Positions 18,426 to 28,150 of a DNA stretch of 64,000 nucleotides are shown in pieces. Numbering within the stretch: the first letter of the stretch is position 1; every line of letters starts with the position of its first letter. Below the pieces are notes generated by a model that was not told the origin of the DNA, searched no databases, and saw only the letters and a list, made by a program, of their open reading frames with translations. The stretch comes from Kangiella taiwanensis. Its GTDB lineage: Bacteria > Pseudomonadota > Gammaproteobacteria > Enterobacterales > Kangiellaceae. The position numbers and the translations under genes are program-made. The stretch covers positions 124,001-188,000 of the forward strand of contig NZ_JAHCLT010000002.1 of assembly GCF_020005165.1 (NCBI RefSeq), in the 5' to 3' direction.

Positions 18426-19400
18426 TCAAACGTTATGTTTTTTAAAAATATCAGTCGCAGTATCTATATCTGCCGCGATCTGAGCCTTTAATTCATCAAC
18501 CGAGGTGAACTTTTGTTCATCCCGTATTTTAGCGATCGGCTCAATCGCCAGCCGCTTTCCGTATAAATCGCCTTCGAAGTCCAGCAAATGAACTTCTAAC
18601 CGCTCTGGGCTTTGCTTCAGTGTCGGTTTATTACCCACATTGGCAACGGCAGCCAGGCGCTGAACCTCTGAGCCCTGCGGCAAACTAGCACTTATACCAT
18701 ACACCCAAACCGCATACACCCCTTTTACCGGACTTTTCAAGCGCTTTAGGGGAATGTTGGCTGTCGCAAAGCCAATACCACGTCCCTGCTTATCGCCATG
18801 ACTGACTTTTCCCTCAATACGGTAAGGTTTGTTCAAGTAGCGCTGAGCCAAGTCGAACTGGCTTTGAGCAATGGCTTCTCGTACCAAGCTGCTGCTGACT
18901 CGCTGGTCTTGACCATCAACGTCTAAGGTCACAGACTGATTGGCTTCAACCGTAAAGTAGTCTGCTCCACGCTCTTTTAACATCTCGAAGTCGCCTTGAC
19001 GCCGATAACCAAATCGAAAGTCATCGCCAATGAACAAGTGCTGTACATTTAGACGGTCAATCAGCACTCGACGAATAAAGTCCTCGGCCTGTAACTCGGC
19101 GAACTCTTTATTGAAGCGGAAGCATAAAACGTAATCCACACCCAGCGACTCTAGGGCTTTAACCTTATCGGTAAGTTTGAACAGTCGTGCTGGCGCACTA
19201 TCGGGACGAAAGTATTCCTGCGGATGAGGCTCAAAAACGATGACCACACTCGGCAGGTCAAAAGCCTTGGCCTTTTGCGTCAGGCGCTCGATTATCGTTT
19301 GATGGCCTAGGTGGACGCCGTCAAAATTACCAATAGTCGCCACGCAGCCCTGCTTAAACAGTGCTTGAGGACAGTTGTAAAGGCCACGCAATAACCGCAT
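18426..19400 (-). CDS. ribF: Bifunctional riboflavin kinase / FAD synthetase
   Basis: RibF converts riboflavin to FMN and then FAD. The N-terminal nucleotidyltransferase domain carries TIGNFDGVHLGHQ and VIVFEPHPQEYF. The C-terminal kinase domain begins near RIEGKVSHGDKQGRGIGFATAN. The 324-residue length is normal. It is the first gene of the ribF-ileS-lspA-fkpB-ispH group. Its upstream region (19401-19610, shared with a divergent lipoprotein gene) shows no obvious riboswitch. Confidence 0.96.
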   Translation of the reverse strand: MRLLRGLYNCPQALFKQGCVATIGNFDGVHLGHQTIIERLTQKAKAFDLPSVVIVFEPHPQEYFRPDSAPARLFKLTDKVKALESLGVDYVLCFRFNKEFAELQAEDFIRRVLIDRLNVQHLFIGDDFRFGYRRQGDFEMLKERGADYFTVEANQSVTLDVDGQDQRVSSSLVREAIAQSQFDLAQRYLNKPYRIEGKVSHGDKQGRGIGFATANIPLKRLKSPVKGVYAVWVYGISASLPQGSEVQRLAAVANVGNKPTLKQSPERLEVHLLDFEGDLYGKRLAIEPIAKIRDEQKFTSVDELKAQIAADIDTATDIFKKHNV

Positions 19401-19610
19401 TTCGTATCAATAATTCCAAAAGGCTTTTGCCAAAGGCGGCAATTATAGCGGACTATGGGCTAAGAATTAACCACAAATACTTGATTAAGCTAATAGAATG
19501 ACTAAATGTTAACGCCAACTTAGAACCGAAGGCCTCATCGAGCCACCATGACTTGCCAATTTGAATGAAATCAGTGACTATATCAAAAACCATAAGCACA
19601 GGAATTATTA

Positions 19611-20198
19611 ATGAAATCAACACTTAAGTTCATCGCAAGCTTCTTTCTAGCCACTTTGATCACTGCCTGTGCTTGCAGCAGTTGCGCCCCGGCTCCAAAC
19701 CTTGAAGACATGATGTCAAAATCCGAAGCCGACTTTTACAGCTTAATGTCATCCCTTTGTGGCAAGACATTTGTCGGTTCCACGGTTTATCCAGACGACC
19801 CCAATCATGACTTTGCAGGCAAAAAGCTTGTCGCCACTGTTAAGCATTGCAACCATCGTGAGATAAGAATACCTTTCAGTGTTGGCGAAGACGCCTCACG
19901 CACATGGGTATTGACGCCTACACCTCAAGGCTTACTCTTCAAGCATGATCACCGACACGCCGATGGCACCCCTGACCGAATCACTAATTATGGTGGCTTT
20001 TCTGGAAGTTATAAAGGCGAAGCTGTCACTGGAACCAAGCAATTCTTTCACGCTGACGACTTTACCGCCAACCTGATTCCAGAGGCCAAAAGCAACGTCT
20101 GGATGATGGAATTTATACCAGAAACTAAAGAGCTGGTGTATTACTTAGAAAGGCACCAAAAGCCACGTTATAAAGCGGTTTTGAAGTTACAGAATTAG
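19611..20198 (+). CDS. Predicted lipoprotein of unknown function
   Basis: I do not recognise this 195-residue protein. The N-terminus MKSTLKFIASFFLATLITAC is a lipoprotein signal with the lipobox ITAC, followed by closely spaced cysteines (CACSSC). The rest is soluble and polar, with a CNHREIRIPFSVGEDASRTW stretch and no membrane segment. The ATG follows AGGA at 7 bases. The gene converges on murJ with an 8-base gap and no clear hairpin terminator between them. Confidence 0.75.
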   Translation: MKSTLKFIASFFLATLITACACSSCAPAPNLEDMMSKSEADFYSLMSSLCGKTFVGSTVYPDDPNHDFAGKKLVATVKHCNHREIRIPFSVGEDASRTWVLTPTPQGLLFKHDHRHADGTPDRITNYGGFSGSYKGEAVTGTKQFFHADDFTANLIPEAKSNVWMMEFIPETKELVYYLERHQKPRYKAVLKLQN

Positions 20199-20206
20199 AC
20201 GTTGCT

Positions 20207-21742
20207 CTAACGCTGAATCTTAAAGTCTCTCGGGCGCAGGCCGAGCATAACTAGCAAAACAGCGTAAACCGCGACAGTGGCAACAATGATGGCGCTTATC
20301 ATGCCGATAGCTTCGAAGCGCGTCCAGGATTGCCACTGTTCAATACTAAAGTCGGTGTACCAAAGGCCAAGCAATAGTAAGCCGCTGGCGATGATTAGTT
20401 TTAATATCCACAACTTGCTCTTGCGCGATAACTGTAAATGCTGCTCTTTGTGTAAATAACGGTATAAAAATATCGCGTTGATGAAAGCTGAAACACTGGT
20501 GGCGATCGCAAGACCAACATGCCCGAAAGGTTTAAATAGCGCCAAATTCAAAACGATGTTGCTAACGATAGCGAACAAAGCAATTTTCACGGGCGTTTTC
20601 GTGTCTTGGCGCGAGTAAAAGCCAGTCAAAAATACTTTCACCATCATAAAGCCAATTAAGCCGATTGAGTAGGCTTGTAGGCTTTGGCTAGCTTTAAAGG
20701 AGTCTTCCGCGGTAAAAGCACCGTGCTGGAACACTGCAATCATAATAGGCTCTGCTAACCAGAAAAGCCCGATAGCCGCAGGAATTCCGATCATTAGTAC
20801 CATACGCAGCCCCCAATCGAGCGTTCCTGAGAAGTGCTCCATATCTTTTTTCGAGAAGAATTTGGACAGGGTCGGTAACAACACAGTGGCGATGGCGATG
20901 CCAAAAATGCCTAAAGGAAACTCCATCATGCGATCCGAGTAATACAACCAAGAAATACTACCCTCTTCGAGAAACGAAGCGATTTGCGTATCTATCAGTA
21001 AATTGATTTGACTCGCGGAAGCACCAATGATCACAGGCACCATGAGTTTAATAATGCGTTGTACCGCCGTATCTTTCCAGGCCCATTGTGGTTTTGGTAA
21101 ATACCCTGCTTTCCATAAAAACGGAAAGTGCAAAAACAGCTGCAAAGCACCCGCAATAAAAATGGCCCAAGCCAAGGCTACCGTAGGCTGCTCCATACTA
21201 GGTGCCCAAATAATGGCCGCAGCGATAATCGACAAATTAAGCAATATTGGTGCAAATGCTGGTACGGCAAATTTGTTCAGCGTATTGAGCACCGAACTGT
21301 ACATAGCAACAAGCGATATAAAGAAAATGTATGGGAAGGTGATTTTTAGCAGATCGCTACCCAGCACGAACTTTTCGGGATCGTCAATAAAGCCTGCACC
21401 AAATAACGCAATGACGCCCTGAGAGCCAAGAACACCAATGATGGTAATAATGGCCAAAACACCGCCCAACGTCCCTGAAACCTTACTTAAAAGGGCTACT
21501 GTGTCTGCTTTGGTTCGATTCGAGTGGTACTCTGAAAAAACAGGAACAAAAGCTGTGGCAAAAGCGCCTTCACCAAATAAACGTCGCAAAAAGTTAGGGA
21601 TTTTCTGGGCAACAAGGAAGACATCCGCCTGACCACTGGCACCGAGCAGGTTCGCCAATACAACGTCTCGGGCAAGTCCCATAAAACGCGACATCATGGT
21701 CCAAAAGCTGACGATTGTGCTGGATCGTAATAGGCTGCCCAT
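20207..21742 (-). CDS. murJ: Lipid II flippase MurJ
   Basis: MurJ moves lipid II across the inner membrane for peptidoglycan synthesis. The 511-residue polytopic protein has the MviN signature near the N-terminus (RFMGLARDVVLANLLGASGQADVF), SGTLGG, and SDRMMEFPLGIFGIAIATVLLPTLS, with about 14 hydrophobic segments. It is divergent from rpsT, a common arrangement beside ribF and ileS. The ATG at 21742 gives the usual N-terminus. Confidence 0.96.
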   Translation of the reverse strand: MGSLLRSSTIVSFWTMMSRFMGLARDVVLANLLGASGQADVFLVAQKIPNFLRRLFGEGAFATAFVPVFSEYHSNRTKADTVALLSKVSGTLGGVLAIITIIGVLGSQGVIALFGAGFIDDPEKFVLGSDLLKITFPYIFFISLVAMYSSVLNTLNKFAVPAFAPILLNLSIIAAAIIWAPSMEQPTVALAWAIFIAGALQLFLHFPFLWKAGYLPKPQWAWKDTAVQRIIKLMVPVIIGASASQINLLIDTQIASFLEEGSISWLYYSDRMMEFPLGIFGIAIATVLLPTLSKFFSKKDMEHFSGTLDWGLRMVLMIGIPAAIGLFWLAEPIMIAVFQHGAFTAEDSFKASQSLQAYSIGLIGFMMVKVFLTGFYSRQDTKTPVKIALFAIVSNIVLNLALFKPFGHVGLAIATSVSAFINAIFLYRYLHKEQHLQLSRKSKLWILKLIIASGLLLLGLWYTDFSIEQWQSWTRFEAIGMISAIIVATVAVYAVLLVMLGLRPRDFKIQR

Positions 21743-21883
21743 ATTGCTAATAATTCTTCTTGGTTAGTGTTAGAATGCGACTCTAATGGAACGCAAGTTT
21801 AAGCGATAAATGGCTTTTCGACTATAGCAAGTCCATAAAAGCCCTGAAATTGACAGAATTATGCGGTTTTTCGTCCTTTTCAC

Positions 21884-21912
21884 TTGATACAGGACGCTAA
21901 AACAGGTATATT
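21884..21912 (+). promoter_or_regulatory. Promoter of rpsT
   Basis: TTGATA (21884-21889), a 17-base spacer and TATATT (21907-21912) form a strong sigma-70 match. The transcript would have an untranslated leader of about 47 bases before the TTG start. Confidence 0.75.
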
Positions 21913-21965
21913 TCGCGACCTTAAATTTGTGATTATTGATTTTAACCAGTTGTTAGGAGTTCACC

Positions 21966-22226
21966 TTGGCTAACATTAAATCTGCCAAAAAACGTGCTCG
22001 TCAAGCTGAAGCTCGTCGCCAGCACAACGCTAGCCGCCGCTCAATGACGCGTAGCTACATTAAAAAAGTTATTTATGCTATTGAAGCAGGCAACAAGAAG
22101 GATGCTCAAGCTGCATTCGAACGTGCTGTTTCTGTGATCGATAAAGCTGCAAACAAAGGCCTTATCCACAAGAATAAAGCTGCACGTCATAAGAGCCGTC
22201 TTAACGCTCGAATTCAAGCGCTATAA
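21966..22226 (+). CDS. rpsT: 30S ribosomal protein S20
   Basis: This 86-residue basic protein begins [20 protein letters not shown], typical of S20, a primary binder of 16S rRNA. The start codon is TTG at 21966, seven bases after GGAG. E. coli rpsT also uses UUG, which is tied to its translational autoregulation, so similar control is plausible here. The gene stands alone, with its own promoter and a downstream terminator. Confidence 0.97.
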   Translation: MANIKSAKKRARQAEARRQHNASRRSMTRSYIKKVIYAIEAGNKKDAQAAFERAVSVIDKAANKGLIHKNKAARHKSRLNARIQAL

Positions 22227-22255
22227 TTTAGTCCGCTTGTAACTGCAGAGATTCT

Positions 22256-22286
22256 TAAAGCCGCTACTGAAAAGTAGCGGCTTTTC
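22256..22286 (+). terminator. Rho-independent terminator after rpsT
   Basis: AAGCCGCTACT, the loop GAAA and AGTAGCGGCTT form a long stable hairpin followed by TTTCT, 30 bases past the rpsT stop. It also lies beyond the end of the convergent marR gene. Confidence 0.88.
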
Positions 22287-22340
22287 TGTGCTTCCCGAAG
22301 AAACGTTCAAACACAGTTAAAAAGCCTTTAACGTTTTGTT

Positions 22341-22748
22341 TTAGATGATTTTTCCAATCTGCTCAGACAAAAGCCCCAAATCGTCCTCTGATACTCCGCG
22401 TAACAACTCGTCAATGTATTTTTGTTGCTGCAACCTCAGCGACTCAATGACCTGCTGGCTTTTTCGCGTTGGCGCGACGAACACGACTCGCTGATCGGTT
22501 TTAGAGCGTGACTTAATGACATAACCCAACTTTTCTAAACCCTTGATGGTGCGGGTGATTGCGGGGGCACTAACGCCCTCTTCTTCTGCTAGTTGATTGA
22601 TGGTCTTTGGACCAATAGTGACCAGCAAATTTAATATATCAAGCCTCTCTTGTGTCAAACCGGAGGCCTTCTCAAGCGACTTGGACTTCTGATGAAAGCT
22701 ATTCAAGAGATGGAACAGTTTTTGGGAGCTATCTTGTTGAAAATTCAT
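22341..22748 (-). CDS. MarR-family transcriptional regulator
   Basis: This 135-residue winged-helix regulator has the MarR core: LDILNLLVTIGPKTINQLAEE, a recognition helix in VSAPAITRTIKGLEKLGYV and the wing KSRSKTDQRVVFV. It is divergent from the DUF1329 gene with about 210 bases between starts. It may therefore regulate itself and that neighbour through a shared operator. The ligand is unknown. The C-terminal dimerisation helix is shorter than in many family members. Confidence 0.9.
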   Translation of the reverse strand: MNFQQDSSQKLFHLLNSFHQKSKSLEKASGLTQERLDILNLLVTIGPKTINQLAEEEGVSAPAITRTIKGLEKLGYVIKSRSKTDQRVVFVAPTRKSQQVIESLRLQQQKYIDELLRGVSEDDLGLLSEQIGKII

Positions 22749-22789
22749 GGTTATTTGCCCGACATTTAACTGGAATTAAAACTCGAATC

Positions 22790-22812
22790 ATCAGTTAACA
22801 CCACTTAATGAT
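22790..22812. promoter_or_regulatory. Inverted repeat, possible MarR operator
   Basis: ATCAGTTAA and TTAATGAT face each other across a 6-base spacer in the interval between marR and the DUF1329 gene. MarR proteins bind such imperfect palindromes. The assignment is by position only. Confidence 0.35.
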
Positions 22813-22886
22813 TAACTAAGCTAAAGTATCATATTTAGACCAATAAGTTCTATTATTGATTAAATTGTAAACTCTGGTTGTACCAG

Positions 22887-22914
22887 TTGACAGTGATGGT
22901 CGGATGTGTAAAAT
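22887..22914 (+). promoter_or_regulatory. Promoter of the DUF1329 gene
   Basis: TTGACA (22887-22892) and TAAAAT (22909-22914) with a 16-base spacer form a strong promoter. Transcription would begin near 22921, downstream of the most upstream possible start codon at 22904. This supports the ATG at 22958. Confidence 0.7.
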
Positions 22915-22957
22915 GCGCTCAATCTTAATTCTTGAGTATGTATTTGGAACCATGATT

Positions 22958-24298
22958 ATGAAAAAGCGTATCATCATCCCAATCATTCTTGCCGGTGTAT
23001 TGAGTGCGCCATCACAAGCAAAAGTAAGTCCCGAAGAAGCCGCAAAACTGCATGTCGAACTAACCCCGATGGGCGCTGAACGTGCAGGAAATAAAGAAGG
23101 CACAATTCCTGCATGGAGCGGTGGCATTCAACAAATCCCGCAAGACTACACGCCAGGCGAACATCACATCGACCCTTACGCGGACGAGGCGCCGATGCTC
23201 ACCATTACGGCAAAAAATTACACACAATACGCTGATAAGCTTACTGAAGGGCAGATCGCTCTTCTGAAGCAATACCCTAGCTATAAACTCGACGTTTACC
23301 CAACTCATCGCAGTGCATCATTCCCGCAGAAGATCTACGACTTTAGTGTTAAAAATGCTACCCGTGCAGAATTAACGCAAGATGGAGCAGGTTTACGCAA
23401 TGCGGGCGTAGGCGTCCCTTTTCCAATCCCACAAAATGGTTTGGAAGCGATTTGGAACCACTTAACCCGTTTCCGCGGCGAGGCTATCAAACGTGAGTAT
23501 ATACAGGTAACCCCACAGGTAGATGGCAGCTTCAACCCTGTTAAGTTTGAGCAAGAATCACTGCAGTATTATGCACAAGAGCATCCTGAGAAAGAAAACT
23601 TCTTGTTCTTATACAAGCAGCGTATTACATCACCATCAAGCATGGCTGGTGAAGTGTTACTGGTTCATGAGACGTCAAACCAAGTGATTGACCCTCGTCG
23701 TGCATGGCGTTATGACCCAGGCCGTCGCCGTGCGATTCGTACCCCGACGGTTGCTTATGATGCACCAGCCTTAGCCTCAGACGGTTTATCAACGATCGAT
23801 AACTTCGATATGTTCAGTGGCTCGCCTGACCGCTATAACTGGGAACTGAAAGGTAAGAAAGAACTCTTCGTACCTTACAATGCCTATCGCCTGCACAGTG
23901 ATCAGTTAAGTTACGATGATATTGTACGCCCGGGTCATATTAATCAAGATCACGCTCGCTACGAACTGCATCGTGTTTGGGTTGTTGAAGCAACATTGAA
24001 GGAAAACAAGGAAAACGTGTACAGCCGTCGTACCTTCTACTTGGATGAAGACAGCTGGCAAGCATTACTGGTCGATCATTATGATGAAAATGGTGAGCTA
24101 TGGCGTGTTGCTGAAGCTCATGCTCTAAACTACTATGAAGTGCCAGTACTGTGGTCAACCCTTGATGTGATTCATGACCTTAGAGCAAAGCGCTACATCG
24201 CTTTCGGTTTAGATAACCAAGAAGACATGTACGACTTCTCTGAAAAGATGAATTACCGTCAGTTCACAGCGTCAGCGTTACGTCGCGAAGGCCGTTAA
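22958..24298 (+). CDS. DUF1329 secreted protein (envelope lipid-binding candidate)
   Basis: The 446-residue protein begins with a signal peptide (MKKRIIIPIILAGVLSAPSQA) and continues with the DUF1329 pattern, including LGPMGAERAGN-like LTPMGAERAGN, IPAWSGG, AWRYDPGRRRAIRTP and YNWELKGKKELFVPYNAYRL. DUF1329 proteins are periplasmic or outer-membrane associated and are often compared with the LolA/LolB lipoprotein-carrier fold. No function is established from the sequence. The start is fixed by the signal peptide and by the promoter at 22887. The divergent MarR gene may control it. Confidence 0.88.
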   Translation: MKKRIIIPIILAGVLSAPSQAKVSPEEAAKLHVELTPMGAERAGNKEGTIPAWSGGIQQIPQDYTPGEHHIDPYADEAPMLTITAKNYTQYADKLTEGQIALLKQYPSYKLDVYPTHRSASFPQKIYDFSVKNATRAELTQDGAGLRNAGVGVPFPIPQNGLEAIWNHLTRFRGEAIKREYIQVTPQVDGSFNPVKFEQESLQYYAQEHPEKENFLFLYKQRITSPSSMAGEVLLVHETSNQVIDPRRAWRYDPGRRRAIRTPTVAYDAPALASDGLSTIDNFDMFSGSPDRYNWELKGKKELFVPYNAYRLHSDQLSYDDIVRPGHINQDHARYELHRVWVVEATLKENKENVYSRRTFYLDEDSWQALLVDHYDENGELWRVAEAHALNYYEVPVLWSTLDVIHDLRAKRYIAFGLDNQEDMYDFSEKMNYRQFTASALRREGR

Positions 24299-24324
24299 TT
24301 ACGTCGTTTAATTACCAACGAGTA

Positions 24325-24354
24325 CAAAAAAGCCGCTGAGAAGCGGCTTTTTTA
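24325..24354. terminator. Bidirectional terminator between the DUF1329 gene and obgE
   Basis: AAAAAAGCCGCT, the loop GAG and AAGCGGCTTTTTT form a hairpin with T runs on both strands. It serves the two convergent genes. Confidence 0.88.
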
Positions 24355-24370
24355 TTAAATAGACATAAGG

Positions 24371-25609
<1,239 letters not shown>

Positions 25610-25633
25610 TCAAAACTTACTCAGATTAGAATA

Positions 25634-25666
25634 CAAAAAAGCCCCAGCAAAGGCTGAGGCTTTTTC
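25634..25666 (-). terminator. Terminator between rpmA and obgE
   Basis: On the minus strand AAAGCCTCAGC, the loop CTTT and GCTGGGGCTTTTTT form a hairpin with a T run, 17 bases after the rpmA stop. It would lower obgE expression relative to the ribosomal genes. Confidence 0.85.
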
Positions 25667-25682
25667 TAAAACTCAAGCTTGA

Positions 25683-25937
25683 TTAGGCTTCGATTGAAAC
25701 GAATTTACGCTTCTCTTTACCTTTAGTTTCAAACTTAACTTTACCGTCAACTTTTGCAAAAATTGTGTGGTCGCGACCAATACCAACACCGTTACCAGCG
25801 TGGAAACGAGTACCACGTTGACGAACAATGATGCTACCCGCGCTTACTTCTTCACCACCAAAGCGCTTAACACCAAGGCGTTTACTTTCGGAATCGCGGC
25901 CGTTACGAGTACTACCACCAGCTTTCTTATGAGCCAT
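25683..25937 (-). CDS. rpmA: 50S ribosomal protein L27
   Basis: This 84-residue protein begins [20 protein letters not shown] and continues with [10 protein letters not shown], typical of L27, whose N-terminus reaches the peptidyl-transferase centre. It follows rplU with a 3-base gap. No N-terminal extension of the Firmicutes type is present. Confidence 0.97.
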   Translation of the reverse strand: MAHKKAGGSTRNGRDSESKRLGVKRFGGEEVSAGSIIVRQRGTRFHAGNGVGIGRDHTIFAKVDGKVKFETKGKEKRKFVSIEA

Positions 25938-25940
25938 CGT

Positions 25941-26525
25941 TTACTCTCCTTTCATCAATTCTTTAGCTTGGTCAATCCAGTTTTCACGCTCGATACGACC
26001 TTTAAAGCTTAATTCTTCGTCAAAGTGTGCTACGTCTTCAGCAGTCCACTCAGCGATTTGTTTAAATGTAGTGATACCAGCTTCGTTTAATTTCTTAACG
26101 ATTACTGGACCTACGCCTGATAATTGAGTTAAATCATCACCGTCTGTTTTCGCTGCAGCTTTCTTCGCTGGAGCTTTTTTAGCTTCTGCTTTCTTCGCAG
26201 GCTTTTTAGCGCCATCAAGAGCAATACCGTTGATTTTCACTTCTGTGAACCATTGACGGTGACCTTGACGTTTCATGTGATGCTTACGACGCTTGAACTT
26301 AATGATGTTCACTTTCTTCGCACGACCGTGGTTAACAACTTCACCTGAAACCACAGCACCAGAAACAACTGGCGTGCCTAAAGTTACGTTATCGCCGTCA
26401 GCGACCATCAAAACGTCTTCGAAATCGATTGTTGCACCAGTTTCTGCCTCGATCTTCTCAAGACGAACTACCTGGCCTTCTTTTACGCGGTGTTGCTTAC
26501 CACCACTTTTGATTACTGCGTACAT
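25941..26525 (-). CDS. rplU: 50S ribosomal protein L21 with C-terminal helix-hairpin-helix extension
   Basis: Residues 1-103 are a normal L21 ([29 protein letters not shown]), which binds 23S rRNA. The protein then continues for about 90 more residues, to 194 in total. An Ala/Lys linker (about 107-127) leads into a helix-hairpin-helix-like domain, [20 protein letters not shown]. Most gammaproteobacterial L21 proteins stop near residue 103. The frame is continuous and rpmA follows after 3 bases, so this is not an annotation join. The extra domain resembles nucleic-acid-binding HhH modules, and its role is unknown. Confidence 0.95.
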   Translation of the reverse strand: MYAVIKSGGKQHRVKEGQVVRLEKIEAETGATIDFEDVLMVADGDNVTLGTPVVSGAVVSGEVVNHGRAKKVNIIKFKRRKHHMKRQGHRQWFTEVKINGIALDGAKKPAKKAEAKKAPAKKAAAKTDGDDLTQLSGVGPVIVKKLNEAGITTFKQIAEWTAEDVAHFDEELSFKGRIERENWIDQAKELMKGE

Positions 26526-26895
26526 ATTGATTCTCCGGTTATAGACCCTCTTATATCTCTCAACAAGAAGGTTAATATGTATTGCTCTAAGGCTTTCTTA
26601 ATTTGAGGGCGCGAATTTTAAGCGAAAACCACCCGCAAAGCAAGGGCTTGAGGCTAATAAAACCCACATATTGGGAATTTGCTCAGTATTTGCGCTAAAT
26701 CAGCAAAAAACGCCCCTAAGTCATCCAAATATCACCAGAAAAGCTTGACCCCAAGGCCGACCCTCACTAGGATTGCCAAGCAATTATTTTAAAGCAGTTG
26801 GCAGTTTCAGCGTGACCAAAGTCTTAAGACAAGGGATCTTAACACTTTTTTACTGTAAAGCTGAATGCCAAATGTCATAAGTGATAAGGTAGACA
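26526..26895. other. Divergent intergenic region between rplU and ispB
   Basis: This 370-base stretch holds the rplU promoter (26615-26643), a leader of about 85 bases before rplU, and the upstream region of ispB. I see no ORF, RNA gene or repeat in the remainder. Confidence 0.6.
26615..26643 (-). promoter_or_regulatory. Promoter of rplU-rpmA
   Basis: On the minus strand TTGCTT (26638-26643), a 17-base spacer and TAAAAT (26615-26620) form a good sigma-70 promoter. A GCGCCC discriminator follows, as is usual for ribosomal protein genes under stringent control. Confidence 0.75.
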
Positions 26896-27864
26896 ATGAC
26901 TCTCGACGATATACGTGCCTTAGTAGAAACTGATTTTCAGGCCACCAACCAAATGATCTTAAGCCGCCTCAAGTCTGATGTGGTGTTGGTCGATCAAGTT
27001 GGACATTATATTGTTGCAGCTGGTGGCAAGCGACTAAGACCAATGTTAGTGCTATTAGCGGCTAAATCGCTTGATTATGAAGGCGAAGACCACGCTAAGT
27101 TAGCAGCGGTCATTGAGTTAATCCATACCTCTACTCTACTGCACGATGATGTTGTTGATGAATCCAGCATGCGTCGAGGCCGTGAAACAGCCAATGAATT
27201 ATTTGGTAATCAGGCATCTGTCCTTGTTGGTGACTTTCTTTATAGTCGCTCCTTCCAGATGATGGTCGAAGTCGACAATATGAAAGTATTGAACATTCTG
27301 GCTGATACCACCAATGAAGTTGCTGCAGGCGAAGTCTTGCAGCTGATGAACATCAACGATCCTAAAGTTAGCGAAGACGCCTATTATCAAGTGATTGAGC
27401 GTAAAACAGCCATTCTTTTTGCGGCCGCGACTCAGTTAGGCGCCGTTTTATCGGGTGCATCAGAGCAGATTGAAAACGGCTTACGTCAGTACGGCCTGCA
27501 GCTTGGTATTGCGTTTCAACTAGTTGATGATGCCCTCGATTACGCCTCTAATGCTGAGGATATGGGCAAGAATGTTGGTGATGATTTAGCTGAAGGTAAG
27601 CCGACCTTGCCACTAATTTACGCCTTGACCCAATCTAACGAAGATGATCAGGCAGTCATTCGCAAAGCGATAGAACAAGGTGGCTTAGATGACCTTGACC
27701 AGATCCTGAGCATTGTTAAAGCAACCAACGCTATCGATTATACCTACCAAGCTGCGGAAAAAGCCGTTAAACGTGCCATTGACGCTCTAACACCGCTCCC
27801 TGACAGCGAGTATAAATCTGCTTTAGTCGAATTGGCGAAATTATCACTTTCTCGAAACTCTTAG
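26896..27864 (+). CDS. ispB: Octaprenyl diphosphate synthase (long-chain trans-polyprenyl transferase)
   Basis: IspB builds the isoprenoid side chain of ubiquinone from farnesyl and isopentenyl diphosphate. The 322-residue protein has the two aspartate-rich motifs DDVVDESSMRRG and DDALDY, together with GGKRLRPMLVLL. Its position opposite rplU-rpmA is conserved in gammaproteobacteria. Chain length (C40 or another length) cannot be fixed from sequence alone. Confidence 0.94.
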   Translation: MTLDDIRALVETDFQATNQMILSRLKSDVVLVDQVGHYIVAAGGKRLRPMLVLLAAKSLDYEGEDHAKLAAVIELIHTSTLLHDDVVDESSMRRGRETANELFGNQASVLVGDFLYSRSFQMMVEVDNMKVLNILADTTNEVAAGEVLQLMNINDPKVSEDAYYQVIERKTAILFAAATQLGAVLSGASEQIENGLRQYGLQLGIAFQLVDDALDYASNAEDMGKNVGDDLAEGKPTLPLIYALTQSNEDDQAVIRKAIEQGGLDDLDQILSIVKATNAIDYTYQAAEKAVKRAIDALTPLPDSEYKSALVELAKLSLSRNS

Positions 27865-27936
27865 GTATTAAGTTTCTAACTGTGGTTAAAAGTTTTTAAA
27901 AGCCTCTAAAATCTCCTTAAACAACTCCTAGATTAG

Positions 27937-27973
27937 GGCTACTTACCATTAGAAAAAGTAGTCCGAAGTAGCC
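27937..27973. repeat. Inverted repeat with two alternative right arms, between ispB and pckA
   Basis: GGCTACTT (27937-27944) can pair with AAGTAGCC (27966-27973) or, extended by one G and using a wobble, with AAGTAGTCC (27956-27964). It lies 73 bases after ispB. No T run follows, so it is not a standard terminator. The rest of 27865-28150 shows no ORF. Confidence 0.4.
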
Positions 27974-28150
27974 ACCGTTACTAGAAAAATCAAGCCCATG
28001 AAAAAAAGTGCTGAAATATTGCAAATAAGTTTCATTTAGCCTCGCCAGTACCATTTTTTTTTGGCATAATTACGTGCAATTTTCAAATAGCGAATTGTTA
28101 TTTAATCAATTGCACTGCAAAGCCTGCTTTGCACACGAGGAGTACCCCAC

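Noticed and set aside
19401..19610. FMN riboswitch upstream of ribF
   Set aside because: The interval is short and lacks the conserved RFN element segments, and ribF is not normally under it in these bacteria.
22904..22957. Longer N-terminus for the DUF1329 protein
   Set aside because: It would start upstream of the predicted transcript start and hide the signal peptide. The ATG at 22958 is better.
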